Below are positions 11,470-22,149 of a stretch of 64,000 nucleotides of DNA, one piece after another. The position numbers and the translations under genes are program-made. Numbering within the stretch: position 1 is the stretch's first letter; each line of letters opens with the position of its first letter. The notes below the pieces were generated by a model that did not search any database, was not told the origin of the DNA, and saw only the letters and a program-made list of their open reading frames with translations. Origin of the DNA: Ipomoea triloba (taxonomy: Eukaryota > Streptophyta > Magnoliopsida > Solanales > Convolvulaceae); assembly GCF_003576645.1 (NCBI RefSeq), contig NC_044916.1, positions 9,646,762-9,710,761 on the forward strand. The letters are read 5' to 3'.

Positions 11470-12230
11470 AATTGACTTGTGGTCCAACTTACCACAATTG
11501 AAACATTTTCTGTAGAATTGCTTCTTTGAAACACCTCCTTTAATTTAGGACTAAGTTTTTGCTTAACCTTCTTGGAGTTCTTGGGGCTTTTACTATATAT
11601 GCTCCACGGTGTGGGCTTTGGTACGTGCCACCAGTGATAGGAACCTTCCCATCACTTTTCATAATGTCTTCCTCAATCTTAAGTCAAATTAAAGGATCAA
11701 CTACTCTAGATTCATAGCTATCATTCCACTTGCATGTGTTACTTAGCTTTCAGGAAGTTCTTGGAAGTCTTTCTAGCCCAGAGGCAACAAGTGGATAATA
11801 GATGTCACTTGAAAGGCTTCGCTCACAACCATTCATTCCTCTTGTATCTCGTAGAATATCATTTGCATCTCTTCAACTTGACTTAGCATGGTCTTCGAAT
11901 ATCATCTTGTAATTAAGGAATCAACCAATGACAAATTTCTTTGCCCCTGCGTCTTTAGTCTTATACTTCCGGTCTAAATAATCCAACAACTCCTTAGTTA
12001 TTTTCAATTTGTAGTACACATTTTACAATGAATCAAGCAAGCCATTCAAAATGTAGTTTCGACATAGGAAATCAAAGTGTTTATGAGCTTCCATTGTTAA
12101 AATTGTATACACATCAGACTTATGTTCCTTCACAATAGGAACCGTCTAGGTTAAGAATCTTTTCAATCCAAGATTTGCAAGTTAAAACAACATTTTTTGT
12201 TGCCATCTCTTAAAATTCAACACAATAAAT
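11470..12230 (-). pseudogene. Degraded Ty1/copia gag (UBN2-type) relic
   Basis: The minus strand still spells copia gag landmarks in broken frames. A block near 12080 reads HFDFLCRNYILNGLLDSL. A block near 11960 reads ELLDYLDRKYKTKDAGAKKF. KIEEDIMKSD lies near 11670. A decayed zinc knuckle CFNCGKLDHKSIAAR near 11500 lacks its last Cys. Several stops interrupt it. No LTRs could be paired around it, so it is an old fragment. Confidence 0.65.
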
Positions 12231-12967
12231 TTCTCAGGCCTTTCGACCGAAATAGATGGTACTATAACATGCACATGCACCAAGTGTTAGAATAAACCTA
12301 CAAAGAGGGGAGCAAAGTCATCCCCGGTCAAAAATTTAACCCAGTCACCAGAGAGAAACTAGGTTAGTTTGGACTACCAACCTAGGCTTTGCACAGTAAT
12401 TAAATTGCTTCCTAATTTAGAGTACAATAACTCACGAGCCTTCACAAAGCTTTTGAAGATGGTGGAGTCCATTTCTTAGGATTCCAACTCTAGAAGTCCT
12501 CTACTTTGAGGTAAATTTTATGAATATACTATTGAAAAAAATAGCATAAAATATATTTTAAGTGACTATTTTGTGGTATAAATATATGTGGCCTGGGTTC
12601 ACTCTTGATTTAGATCAGGTCAAAGTGCATCTGAATTTTTCGTAGTGAGACAAAGATATCAATATATTGTACGCTCAAATTGGATAATGAGTGAATGAAA
12701 ATTAATTCTCAAAGTAAACCCATTTGAGTTGGAAAATGAAGATGGAAAGGCTTGGAAGAAACATTTGTCCCACGATGAAAAAAGAAGTGGATTTGCACCA
12801 CTATATGTTACACAATAATTACTAACTATAGAAAGGTAGAAGAAGAGAATACAATAAGTAGACGTATACAAGTACAACAAATCAGTACATCAATAACAAC
12901 AATAACAACACTGTTAAATTCGTAAGAAATAAATCCGAAAATAACAATACAAAGTAGAAAATCCAAG

Positions 12968-14112
12968 TCGTGTATGCCACACTTTCCTTAAAACCGATTC
13001 GCTACCTCCCACGGGTGCTAGGAGCGTTGTAGTGTCGGTCTCCCAGGATAAAATGGATTACAATAGTATAGTTGAGCACTCAACCAACACTATTTTCAGC
13101 GAACTAGAACAAAGTTGAATACTTGGAGTAAGAAGAAGAAGAAACAACACTCTTGTTTTTGCTTTCACACTCTGGTTTTTCTGCTTTTGGATAGAGGAAG
13201 AAAGACAGATGAAATATTTCGGACAGAGAGGGAGAAAGCAAGTGAAGTGTCCTGTTTTTTCGGATGAGCTGAAGAGATAATAAATATCTCTTAGTTGAGA
13301 CATATAGTAATGGGTACACCACTAATCAAGATAATAAGACAAAAGCCATAATAAAGAATGTTAGACATTTCTCTAACCAAGACTAAAAAAGAAAAGGGAT
13401 TCCTTTTGTCGTATGGAAAGCAAAACATTCTGACATTGGGAGTTGCTTTATTTAAAAAAGAAAGAAACACTCCTTGGTGGCTTTGGAATGGTGTACTGGC
13501 GTGGGAAGGGAATGCAGCCTCCATAATGCTTTGTTCCATCCGGCTTTGGGGAATTGAGAAGCACAACAACAATAAAATATTGGAGCACATGTCTCCAATA
13601 TTATTTAATCACCTCATTTCCTGAACAAATTCTAATATGGAAGCATTATCAGCACATTTCACCGTTTTTCCGGTTAACAATGTCGAATAGGTCGAGAATC
13701 AATATAAATATTTTTGACCCACAAATATTTGTATCACAAAATATTATTAGTCAAAAATTTTCCAACACTATATATACAAGTTCCTTTTAGAGGTAAGTTG
13801 TATTGTATAGCATAGAGATCAAATTCTCTCGGAGTTTGTATATACAAGTTCCTTTTAGAGCATAGAGATTCAGTCTGTAGGGGTGCAGGAGATTTTATAC
13901 GCAAGCCAAAAAGCTCCATATATTGTATTTTTTTCTCATATTTTTGTGTTTATGCCAGTGTTCTAGTTCGTCGAGCTCATTTGTTTGAGTGTTGAAATGT
14001 TGAGTCATAGTTCGTTTTATCTCAGAAAACCTAGGCTACAACGCTCCTAACACCAAAGGAAGGTATCGTAGAAAATAAGATTTTAAGAAAAGTATGTTTC
14101 ACATACACGACT
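12968..14112. repeat. Diverged inverted repeat pair of unknown type
   Basis: The left arm 12968-13040 (GTCGTGTATG...TTTCCTTAAAA...GTGCTAGGAGCGTTGTAG) recurs inverted at 14025-14112 (...CTACAACGCTCCTAACACC...CATACACGAC). The arms share about 70 bp with gaps. The interior has a small direct repeat (TATATACAAGTTCCTTTTAG at 13770 and 13838) and no family signature. It could be two LTR remnants in opposite orientation or a TIR element. Confidence 0.4.
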
Positions 14113-14147
14113 CAAACTAACCTCTTTTCCTTCTGTTTTTGTGTTTT

Positions 14148-14640
14148 TTATTTTTCGGAAATAATATTTTTTGTAGTATTACCTACCAAACCCAAAGTGA
14201 GTCCTTCTTGCAATGAATATTCTACATCACTTCGGCTAAGTAAGCAAGATTCCACATGCACCTTAAAGTTATGTAAACCTAGTCCCTCTTTCTGTTTTGG
14301 AAATTGGAAGGCAAATGGTACGCAAGCAATGACGACTTGTTTGCCACCCCAAAGGAAATTACGACACAAAGAAACTATGTGGTCAATAACTGTGCTAGAA
14401 GAGGAAAATTTTGAAGTCAAAATACTACAACACCTTTAATGACATAATTTTTTTGTTTTGAAAGATAATGACATAATTAAAAACCTCAAGCTAAGTCTCT
14501 TAGCATAGGACAAGGTAGTGCACCTCTTCCAAGCGACAATAAAATGAGAAATGGAGTCAATAAGGAACGAAAAATAGGCCACTTTAAGTCTTTTAAGTCT
14601 TTGAGCATTAAGGGAAATGCCTAAATATCTCAACAAGAGA
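14148..14640 (-). pseudogene. LINE reverse-transcriptase C-terminal fragment
   Basis: Broken minus-strand frames carry plant L1 text. One part reads YLGISLNAQRL and LIDSISHFIVAWK. Another reads IVSLCRNFLWGGK and KQKEGLGLHNFKV, the block between the RT core and the RNase H domain. Frames are interrupted by stops, and a target duplication is not visible. Confidence 0.6.
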
Positions 14641-14794
14641 AGTCCAATGAAAATATGAAATCAAGACTATTATCATAGATGCGTACAGTGAAGATGATGA
14701 ATTTGTTAATGCTACACTGAGAGGGCTGAGGTCTTCTCAATCTCATTAAGAGCATCCATGAGCTAGCATCCCCACATATTGAACATTACCTCTA

Positions 14795-14895
14795 ATGGAT
14801 GAGGGGTGGTGTCCTTAGTGTGAAGATGAAGTGGAATCTATTGAATATTTGGTGAGGGGTTGTGCTTTTGCTAGGGCTTTTGTGTTGGATCCTAA
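14795..14895 (+). pseudogene. Tiny LINE zf-RVT fragment on the opposite strand
   Basis: The plus strand reads a zf-RVT-like WCP-stop-CEDEVESIEYLVRGCA, matching the CPLC...E...HL...C pattern of plant LINEs, with one stop in place of Leu. Its orientation is opposite to the fragment just upstream, so the two are separate relics. Confidence 0.4.
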
Positions 14896-14934
14896 AAGAG
14901 TTTAGTTATTTTGACCATGTCCCATCCAATTGGG

Positions 14935-16622
14935 GCAAATTACTGTGGACCACGGTCCAAAACAGCGTCGTTGAATATTATGAGTTAAAATAATGTACTT
15001 TCAGGCCCGGCCCTGGGCAAGGGCAGGCTAGGCCCTTGCCCAGGGTCCATGCTTCATAGGGGCCCACCACCCCTGCCATCATCTTATATATATACTATAT
15101 AGCTTAAGTATATGTATTTAATATACGTTGAAGTTAATAAAGTTTAGCTTAGTGTAGTTGGTGGGACTAATGGTTAATATGTTTGAGGTCATATGTCAAA
15201 ACCCCACGTGCACTTCTCAACAATTAACTTTTTCCACCCTAAAAGATTTCCACCATACCTTTAGAATATGAATTGAGGGAGTTATGGATTTTATTTCTAT
15301 TTTTAATTTTTAATTGTATTTTTCCTCCTTATCTTTAGAAGGTGAATTTAGGATTTTTGGGATATTATAGTATTAAAATTGTAAGTTATGAAATTTATTT
15401 CTATTTCGAATTGTATTTTTTGAGTTATAATTTTGTGATTTTTTACCTTCTTATAATTAAGTGATATTTATAATATAGATTGATTTGCGTGATTCATATC
15501 AAATTTTGAATCTATTTCAATTCAAGTAATTTACTATTTATATTTAGAATGTGTTATTTTGTGAATTTTATAATGTGTTATGTATATGTAATATATTTTG
15601 TGTGTATCGTATTCAAATATAATTAATCTAAAAAAAAAACTTAAAATTGATCTAACTAAAAAAAAGTATTTATAAATATGATATCAATAGAGAAATGTTA
15701 TTTATAATGTGTTTTCTACTTGAACTATTTTATCCAATTAATTATATTTCATATTTAGTTATGAATATAATCACGTTTTAATGTGTTTTATTTATTTTCC
15801 CCAATAATTAAGATGCTATGTTTTGTTCTTATTTGTAAGTTTTATTTTGTATATTTTTTGTTAATAATTACTTTATTATTTACTATAATAACAATGCGAT
15901 TTTCTATAAGGTTCTTTGGTTTTAAATTGTTTATTCGTTTTTATAAACTATGAGTTATAATGTACATCATGAGTTATAATTTGTTTATACGCATGTTATG
16001 ATGATTTTAGAAAGGTGAGAAGTGAAATTTTTTATTAAGTGTGATTTTTTTTTATAAGGGCCAAATTAGTCATTAAATTACACACAAAAATATATACAAG
16101 TAAATCATTCCATTTAAAAATTACAATTAACTCTATAAGCAAGTCAATTCATATAATTAGACCATAAGTGACTAGTACTCCAAGTCAACGACTTACATGC
16201 CGTTAACAATTTTTGATAGGGGAAGGAGAAGTTGTGGTCGGCAATGGTTCGCAAAGATGATATCGTTCAATTGAAGTCTCCAAATTTGATATTGGAGCCT
16301 GAAGATGGCACAACTCAAGTCTTTATTTGAATTTTGTATATTTATTTGATTATACAAAGGCCAAGGCCAAGGCCATACATGGAGAAAATCAATAGTTATT
16401 GTGGGGACCACAATAAAAAAAAAATGACATCGTTTCACGTAAAAAAAAAAATTCACACAACCCACTACAACATACATTTTTATAACTCATAATATACATT
16501 ATTCTAACTAAAGTATATTATCTTATTTCAGAAATTTCATTATTCAAACGCATAATGTACATTATTCTAACTCATAAAATTCAATGATGTCATTTTAGAC
16601 CGTGATCCACACAATAATTTAC
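14935..16622. mobile_element. 1.7-kb TIR element of the GTGGACCA family
   Basis: The left end GCAAATTACTGTGGACCACG followed by GTCC...GAATATTATGAGTTA...ATAATGTAC is mirrored at the right end (GTACATTATTCTAACTCATAA ... GACCGTGATCCACACAATAATTTAC). About 65 bp pair with scattered mismatches. The interior is AT-rich and non-coding. It holds a foreign-looking GC-rich hairpin at 15004-15050 and a minus-strand open frame at 16193-16477 with no family signature. It ends 14 bp from the stop codon of the DAAT-like gene, so it probably sits in or next to that gene's 3' UTR. Confidence 0.6.
15004..15075. mobile_element. hAT-like terminal fragment with CTGGGCAAGGG hairpin
   Basis: The text CAGGCCCGGCCCTGGGCAAG followed by GGCAGGCTAGGCCCTTGCCCAG contains inverted arms CTGGGCAAGGG/CCCTTGCCCAG. 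CAGG(C/G)CCGGCCCTG openings are common at hAT ends in plants. The other end was not found. It is nested in the larger TIR element. Confidence 0.35.
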
Positions 16623-16635
16623 CGGAAAACATCAT

Positions 16636-19510
16636 CTAATATGGAACAGGAACTCGTACGGTGGCTGGACCGGACTTCATGTCTTCCAATATGAGATTCA
16701 GCAAAGCCCTACTCACATGCCCTTCTTTGCCTACAAACACAAAAACAAAAACCTCATAATATGCCCTTCTCTAAACACCAAAACTTCTTACTTGGTGGTT
16801 TTGTATCTTTTCTGACAAAATTTGAGACATAATGCCCAAAAATAAGATAGTAGACTACACCTACTTTACCCGATTGTTATACCATGGACTAGGATCCACC
16901 CTGCAATCTTGATCCAAAAATAATGTATCTGCAACATATTATGTGCCTTCAGTCACATAATTTGTTAACTACAGACACATAATATGTTAAGTGCAGACTA
17001 CAATTAAAATATTATTTGCATGTAGTTGACATATTATGTGACTTCAATTTATTTACAGACACATAATCTATTAACTACAGACATATAATATGTTAACTAA
17101 TCTGAATGTCATTTTGGACCAGGGTGAAGATGTAACCTAGTCCATAGTATAATTTGCTGTTTTAGGTTGACAGTTTATCATTTGTGGACACTGAATTCAT
17201 ATAGTATACGGAAAATGCTTACCATCACCTATGACCTGATCATCCCACTGCAAAACTGGGCGGACCAGAACTCCACTGCCAATTAGCATCATCTCCTCTG
17301 CTCTCTTTCCCTCGTCAACACGAACATGCTCGACTCTTATGGACCGTAATTTACCCTGTTTTACCAAACCTTGAGCGAGTACTAAAACTCGTTTAGCTGT
17401 ACACCCGCTCAGAATTTTGTCAATACTAGGCATCAGGAGCTCCTTTTCCTTGGTAACAAAAGCCACATTCATGTTAGGTCCTTCAGCAACAAACCCGTCG
17501 CCATCCAACCATATGGCTGCATATGCGCCGTTCTCTTCTGCTTCCATCTTTGAAAGCGCATTGGGCAGATAGTTCACGCTCTTCATGACTGCAAACTGTG
17601 GGGGTTTTATCGGGATGGATGAAGTTATTACTTTAACACCACGGTGATCGGGCGGTGATTGATCTTGGATTACAATGGCATAAAGAGCGGATTGATGGCA
17701 ATGTGATGGAGATAGTTGAAAGTCACCTGGTCCAGTCGAAAGCCAGTATCTTAGTGAACCAGTTTTGCACTTGGAAGCACTCACCGTCTGTATTAGTATC
17801 TTTCTAATGCTTTCTTTATCAAACGGGGGTTTTATTTTGGCCATGGCTGCAGATCTCAGGAAACGTTCGACATGTTGGTCCAATTCATAAAGGTACCTGA
17901 GAAAATTGATGGTCTTTTACAATTCCATTTTACAATTGATGAGATAATAATTTACGTCTTCTGGTTAAACATAAAAGAAAGAAATAGAGAGACTAGAAAT
18001 AACTAAAATCAGACAATACAAGTACTAACCCATCCACGATTGCAGCTGTATCAAAAACTCCATGCCCTCTATGCACAATGTGATCGTCCATTGGGATCAC
18101 CATGGCAGCTGTATCAGTTACGATTCCTCCAAAAATGCTGGAGTACATTGCTAGATATTGCTGCTTGCTTGGGTAACTCTCTCTACTTGCTCTTAGCCTC
18201 TCAATGGCCTGTAAAGAGAAAATCGTTTTTGTTTTGAGAATGATTCATTTTTTCCCCGATATCTTCGGTGGTGATTGGGAGGAGTTGATTATCCCTAAAA
18301 CTAAAATCAAATAACTATCTGATTGGTAGGATAGCAAAAGTAAGCAAAAAAACATGATAATGCGTATCAAATATGATAATAGGGTACAAAAGATACTAAC
18401 CAAACGGCAAACGCCACCCTAGTTTATCAAAAAAGCAGGCACCTATTTCACATTAACAGCAAAATATTGTTCTTCATCTTAAACAGATCAAACTAATTGA
18501 TGCTTATCCCCAATGGGGCTCTTAAAATTTGTAGAAATCTGAAGTTAGCATCTACAGACATCTGCAAACCATATTACAACACTGGCTTCTCAATCTCTCA
18601 AAGCGATATTAGATTATTTGAAAACTTAAGCACATGAAAACATGATGTGACACTGTTACATTCACTAAAACCTGTCCTGTATACTAAAGTGACTGCTGAG
18701 AAGTGATCAGCGCCCTCCTGTTATACCATGTACACTTAAAAAGCACTTTTGCAAAAATCGGCCTAGGAGCTAATTAGGCGCCCCTAAGCCAAGGAGATAT
18801 TACCTTTAAGCGGACATTAGTCCACCGACTAGGTGGCCTAGGCTCCCACCGCCAGAGTCAGCCAACTCGATGCCTGAGTTGGCCAAACTCCGCTCCTGAG
18901 TTGGCCAACTCGGCCCATTTTTTGTAGGCGTGCAACGTGTACACTGATGTGTTGTTCTTACTATTATTACTAGGCCGCCTAGACTCTAAGAGCCCGACTA
19001 GCACCTAGTGATTTCTAGAAGATTGTTAAAAAGAATTAATTAATTTGTGTCATTTGTATCATATACATGGAAAACTCTCAGTACATTAAGGCTAAACATT
19101 TTAACCAAAAAAAAAAAAAGGTGGCAGGGAAAGTAGGAATACCTCAGAGCAAGACAGGAGAGTTACATCAGATGTTTGAGTAGTTTGTGCCTCTGTCATG
19201 AAATAGACAGAAAACGGAAGAAATTCAGAAAAAAACAAGTCTGAGAAAATAAACAGGAATTCAGAAATCTTGAGGAAACAAACAGCATTCATGATTCATT
19301 CAACTTGCCAGGAGAAGTTTGGGTTTGATTCGAATGTTGGGCAACAGGAAATCGAGTCAACGGTTTACCAAATGATCCGAAGCTGAAAGGGCGATGCCCT
19401 ATCGAAAGATTGTTGGGGAAAACAAGGGAATATGGGGATTGATTGTTCACATTTTTAAGGAAGATTGAGGTTTCTGACATGGGTTTTGTGAGGGATGAAA
19501 GGGAAGCCAT
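16636..19510 (-). CDS. DAAT: Plastid D-amino-acid transaminase (DAAT-like, class IV PLP aminotransferase), five exons
   Basis: Exons (minus): 19510-19369, 19192-19143, 18208-18030, 17896-17223 and 16730-16636 (stop TAG). All introns are GT-AG and keep phase; the exon 1 donor at 19368 is the least certain, chosen because it restores frame. Exon 1 is a Ser/Pro/Phe-rich transit peptide. Exon 3 carries MVIPMDDHIVHRGHGVFDT. Exon 4 has RSAAMAKI, GSLRYWLSTGPGDF, MKSVNYLPNAL (likely PLP-binding Lys), FVAEGPNMNVAFV (the Glu near the cofactor ring), LSGCTAKRVL and MMLIGSGVLVRPV. Exon 5 ends LILEDMKSGP...VPVPY. This matches the Arabidopsis chloroplast DAAT, which uses D-amino acids and 2-oxo acids and relates to aminodeoxychorismate lyase. 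All key motifs are intact. Two MITEs lie in introns. Confidence 0.88.
16870..17153. mobile_element. MITE of the GTGGACCA family inside the last DAAT intron
   Basis: The left end GATTGTTATACCATGGACTA followed by GGATCCACCCTG mirrors the right end (CCAGGGTGAAGATGTAACCT then AGTCCATAGTATAATTTGC). The interior repeats a short motif (ACATAATWTGTTAACTACAG) four or more times. It lies wholly within intron 4 (16731-17222), leaving only ~70 bp to the exon 4 donor. Confidence 0.65.
18745..19025. mobile_element. Intronic MITE with GGCCTAGG-type ends
   Basis: The left end ATCGGCCTAGGAGCTAATTA followed by GGCGCCCCTAAG and the right end (CTAGGCCGCCTAGACTCTAA then GAGCCCGACTAGCACCTAG) are imperfect inverted copies. 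The centre carries a perfect 14-bp palindrome GAGTTGGCCAACTC (18898-18911) and two further near copies. It sits in intron 2 of the DAAT-like gene. Confidence 0.5.
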
Positions 19511-19732
19511 TGTAGATGGGGGCTAGAGCCTAGAGGGAGGTCAGAATGTTAAATTGCCGGGTAGGAAGATCAACCTCATCCTAGTATTCTCAACAAATTC
19601 ATGCGATTCCATTCCAGAAGTAATCAGCCAAAAGAAAAAACAAATTAATATCATTTAAAAAATACAATGAGGGCTGCTCGAAAACAATATTTATATCATG
19701 AAACGCTTTTTCCTCCTTATTTTTTTAAAACT

Positions 19733-20035
19733 TAAATATTTTACATTTTTCGTCCCCAAGTTATTGAGTAATTGTAAAATTTATCTTAAATGTTAGTGAT
19801 ACTCACTTTTCGTCCTAAATTTATCATTAACGTTACACTTTTCGTCTTAAATTATCATTAACGTTATACTTTTCATCCTTTTACTAATAAAACATCAAGG
19901 ACGAAAAGTGAGCACAAAATTATGAAAAGAGCAACGCCAATGATAACCTAGGAATGAAAAATAAGGATAATCAACACTTATGAACGAATTTTATAATTAC
20001 CCTATAACTTAGGGACGAAAGTGCTATTTTGCTTA
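19733..20035. mobile_element. MITE with TTCGTCC inverted ends
   Basis: The left end ATATTTTACATTTTTCGTCC followed by CCAAGTTATTGAGTAATTGT mirrors the right end (ATAATTACCCTATAACTTAG then GGACGAAAGTGCTATTTTG). Internal TCACTTTTCGTCC and GGACGAAAAGTGA also pair. It lies 220 bp upstream of the DAAT start. Confidence 0.6.
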
Positions 20036-20039
20036 AATT

Positions 20040-21150
20040 TATTTTTCTCTCTCTTTTGTACAAATAAAATTAATGTATAAAAAATATATATCATTAAAAA
20101 TTCTAATTAAGACCTTTTAAATGACACTCATATTAATATTTTTTAAAAGAAAATATCTATATGTATATAAAATTATTACAATAGTGTAACGTTTATGTAC
20201 AATTGTACATTAAGCTTTGTTTATATGAACATATAAAAATAATATTATAAACTTACTACAAAATAAATGGAAACATATATAACATACATATAGTTTAGTG
20301 TTTATGTACATTAAGGTCTAAATTTATGAATATATAAAACAAATATTATGAATATAGTACATGATAAATGTTATTAAACATGATACACTAACACTATTAA
20401 GAACTTAATATAAAACGAAATTATTTTAGACTAAAGTTCACCATGCAAGGTGAACCCTGGTCCACGATAAAATTCATGACCTGAAAAATAAACATTTGAT
20501 ATTTGGACCCAAAAAAATTACTCAATTTGGTCAAAAGAAAAATGTCTTATTTTGGTGAAAAGGCGTTTCTAAATTTCTGCTCGAAATATATTTTTCAAAT
20601 TTCTTTCTCACACTTAGTTCTCTTTCTCTATCTCCCTGAGTGGTATCAAATTGTCGGGTTGGCCCGCCATTTGTTTGGTTATTATTTAAACTAGGTTGGG
20701 TTAAAAGTGATGAGCAGTAGATAAAGAATTCATAAGTACTAGCAAAGAAGACGCAATAGCAACATCTGAAACAGTCAGTTCAGAGAACCAACAGGTCCGT
20801 CTAGAGCATATGAATGATCAGTCATGACAAAAGAAACCCTAGCTAACTAAAACCATATGAGAACTGAATATTCTATATTATTTAACAGATTCACATAATA
20901 CAACAGTATAAATACAATACCGGAATTACAACAAAACTAGGATATATAAACCTAATCTAACTAGAATACTTTAGAGTTCTAATACACACATCCAAAACAG
21001 CATCGTTTCTTTCAACGAAAAGAAATAATAGTCATTACGTTCAACCAATCATTTCTTTAAAATATAAAAATGAAAAGCAAGCTTTTGGTTTCATTAGATC
21101 TCCAACATGCCATTGTTACGTCTCTGAGCTTCAGAGCAGCTTCATTAAAG
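20040..21150. other. AT-rich spacer, no gene recognised
   Basis: It holds a fragment resembling the GTGGACCA family end (CAAGGTGAACCCTGGTCCAC near 20440). Otherwise I see only AT-rich text. Short open frames have no signature. Confidence 0.4.
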
Positions 21151-21154
21151 GCGA

Positions 21155-21695
21155 TATTGTAATGAAACTACATTGTCATCCTCAAATGAATATGTAGTCG
21201 AGTTAGAATGATAATTTAGTTGTGCTATAATGAAACTACAATGTGTATACAATGAAATTGAATAGCATGTCTCATATATTAAGTATATATTGTCAAATGA
21301 ACATGTAGTTGAAATAGAATTATACTTTAATGATGTTGTAGAAACTACAGTATGTATAAAATGAAGCTGAATAGTGGGTCTCACACATTGAATGTGTATT
21401 GTCAAATAAAACTATAGTTGAATTAAAATGATACTTTAGTGGTGCTGTAGTGAAACTACAATGTGTATAAAATAAAATTGAATAACATGTCTCACATATT
21501 GAGTGTATATTGTCAAATAAAACTGTAGTTGAATTAGAATGATACTTTAGTGGTGCTATAATGAAAATTTTGTGTGTATAAAATGAAACTAAATGTCATG
21601 TTTTACATATTGAATGTATATTGTCAAATAAACATGTAGTTGAATTAGAATGATATTTTAATAGTGTTGCTATAAAACTAGTGTGTATTGAATGA
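21155..21695. repeat. Tandem array of ~112-bp units, about five copies
   Basis: Each unit contains ATGAAACTACAATGTGTATA, a TGAATAGCATGTCTCACATA-like stretch, TGTATATTGTCAAAT and GTAGTTGAATTAGAATGATA. Copies are diverged by substitutions and small indels. The same units and the same downstream sequence recur at 44945-45430, so the array is internal to a dispersed element. Confidence 0.65.
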
Positions 21696-22087
21696 AACAC
21701 ATGGAATTGAGAAATTGTGATCAACAACAATTAATGAATCTGCATCAATCGCGTCAATCGCATAACACTAGTTGCTTCTATTTGTCGACTGATCTATTGT
21801 TGATAAAATTCTGAGGATATACTCGATAAAACGAATATGGGAGTGGCTGAGAAGAAAACCAATAATGAGATAAGTTGATGAGAAGATCCAAATGAAGATG
21901 ATGAGAGACACCTTACGGGAATTTGTTGTCTTTCATTGTTAATGGTAACAATTTTTTATTCATAAAATTATTCAAACGTCACCGTATTGCTTCTTGGTCC
22001 ACAATAAAATTTGTCGAGAGATTAGGAATCAGCCTTTGAAATGGACTAGGCCAGGAGATGATATGTTGGCACTGAACATTAATTGTT

Positions 22088-22104
22088 GCTTCAAGAGAAA
22101 TGTT
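22088..22104. repeat. Left target-site duplication of the LINE
   Basis: GCTTCAAGAGAAATGTT is identical to 27476-27492. The last two Ts overlap the poly(T) tail. Confidence 0.9.
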
Positions 22105-22149
22105 TTTTTTTTTATAAAAGCAAGTAATTTCATTAATTAAAGTCTAAGC

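Noticed and set aside
13058..13790. Cluster of 70-99-codon frames on both strands
   Set aside because: Overlapping frames without similarity to known families; likely chance in AT-rich repeat DNA.
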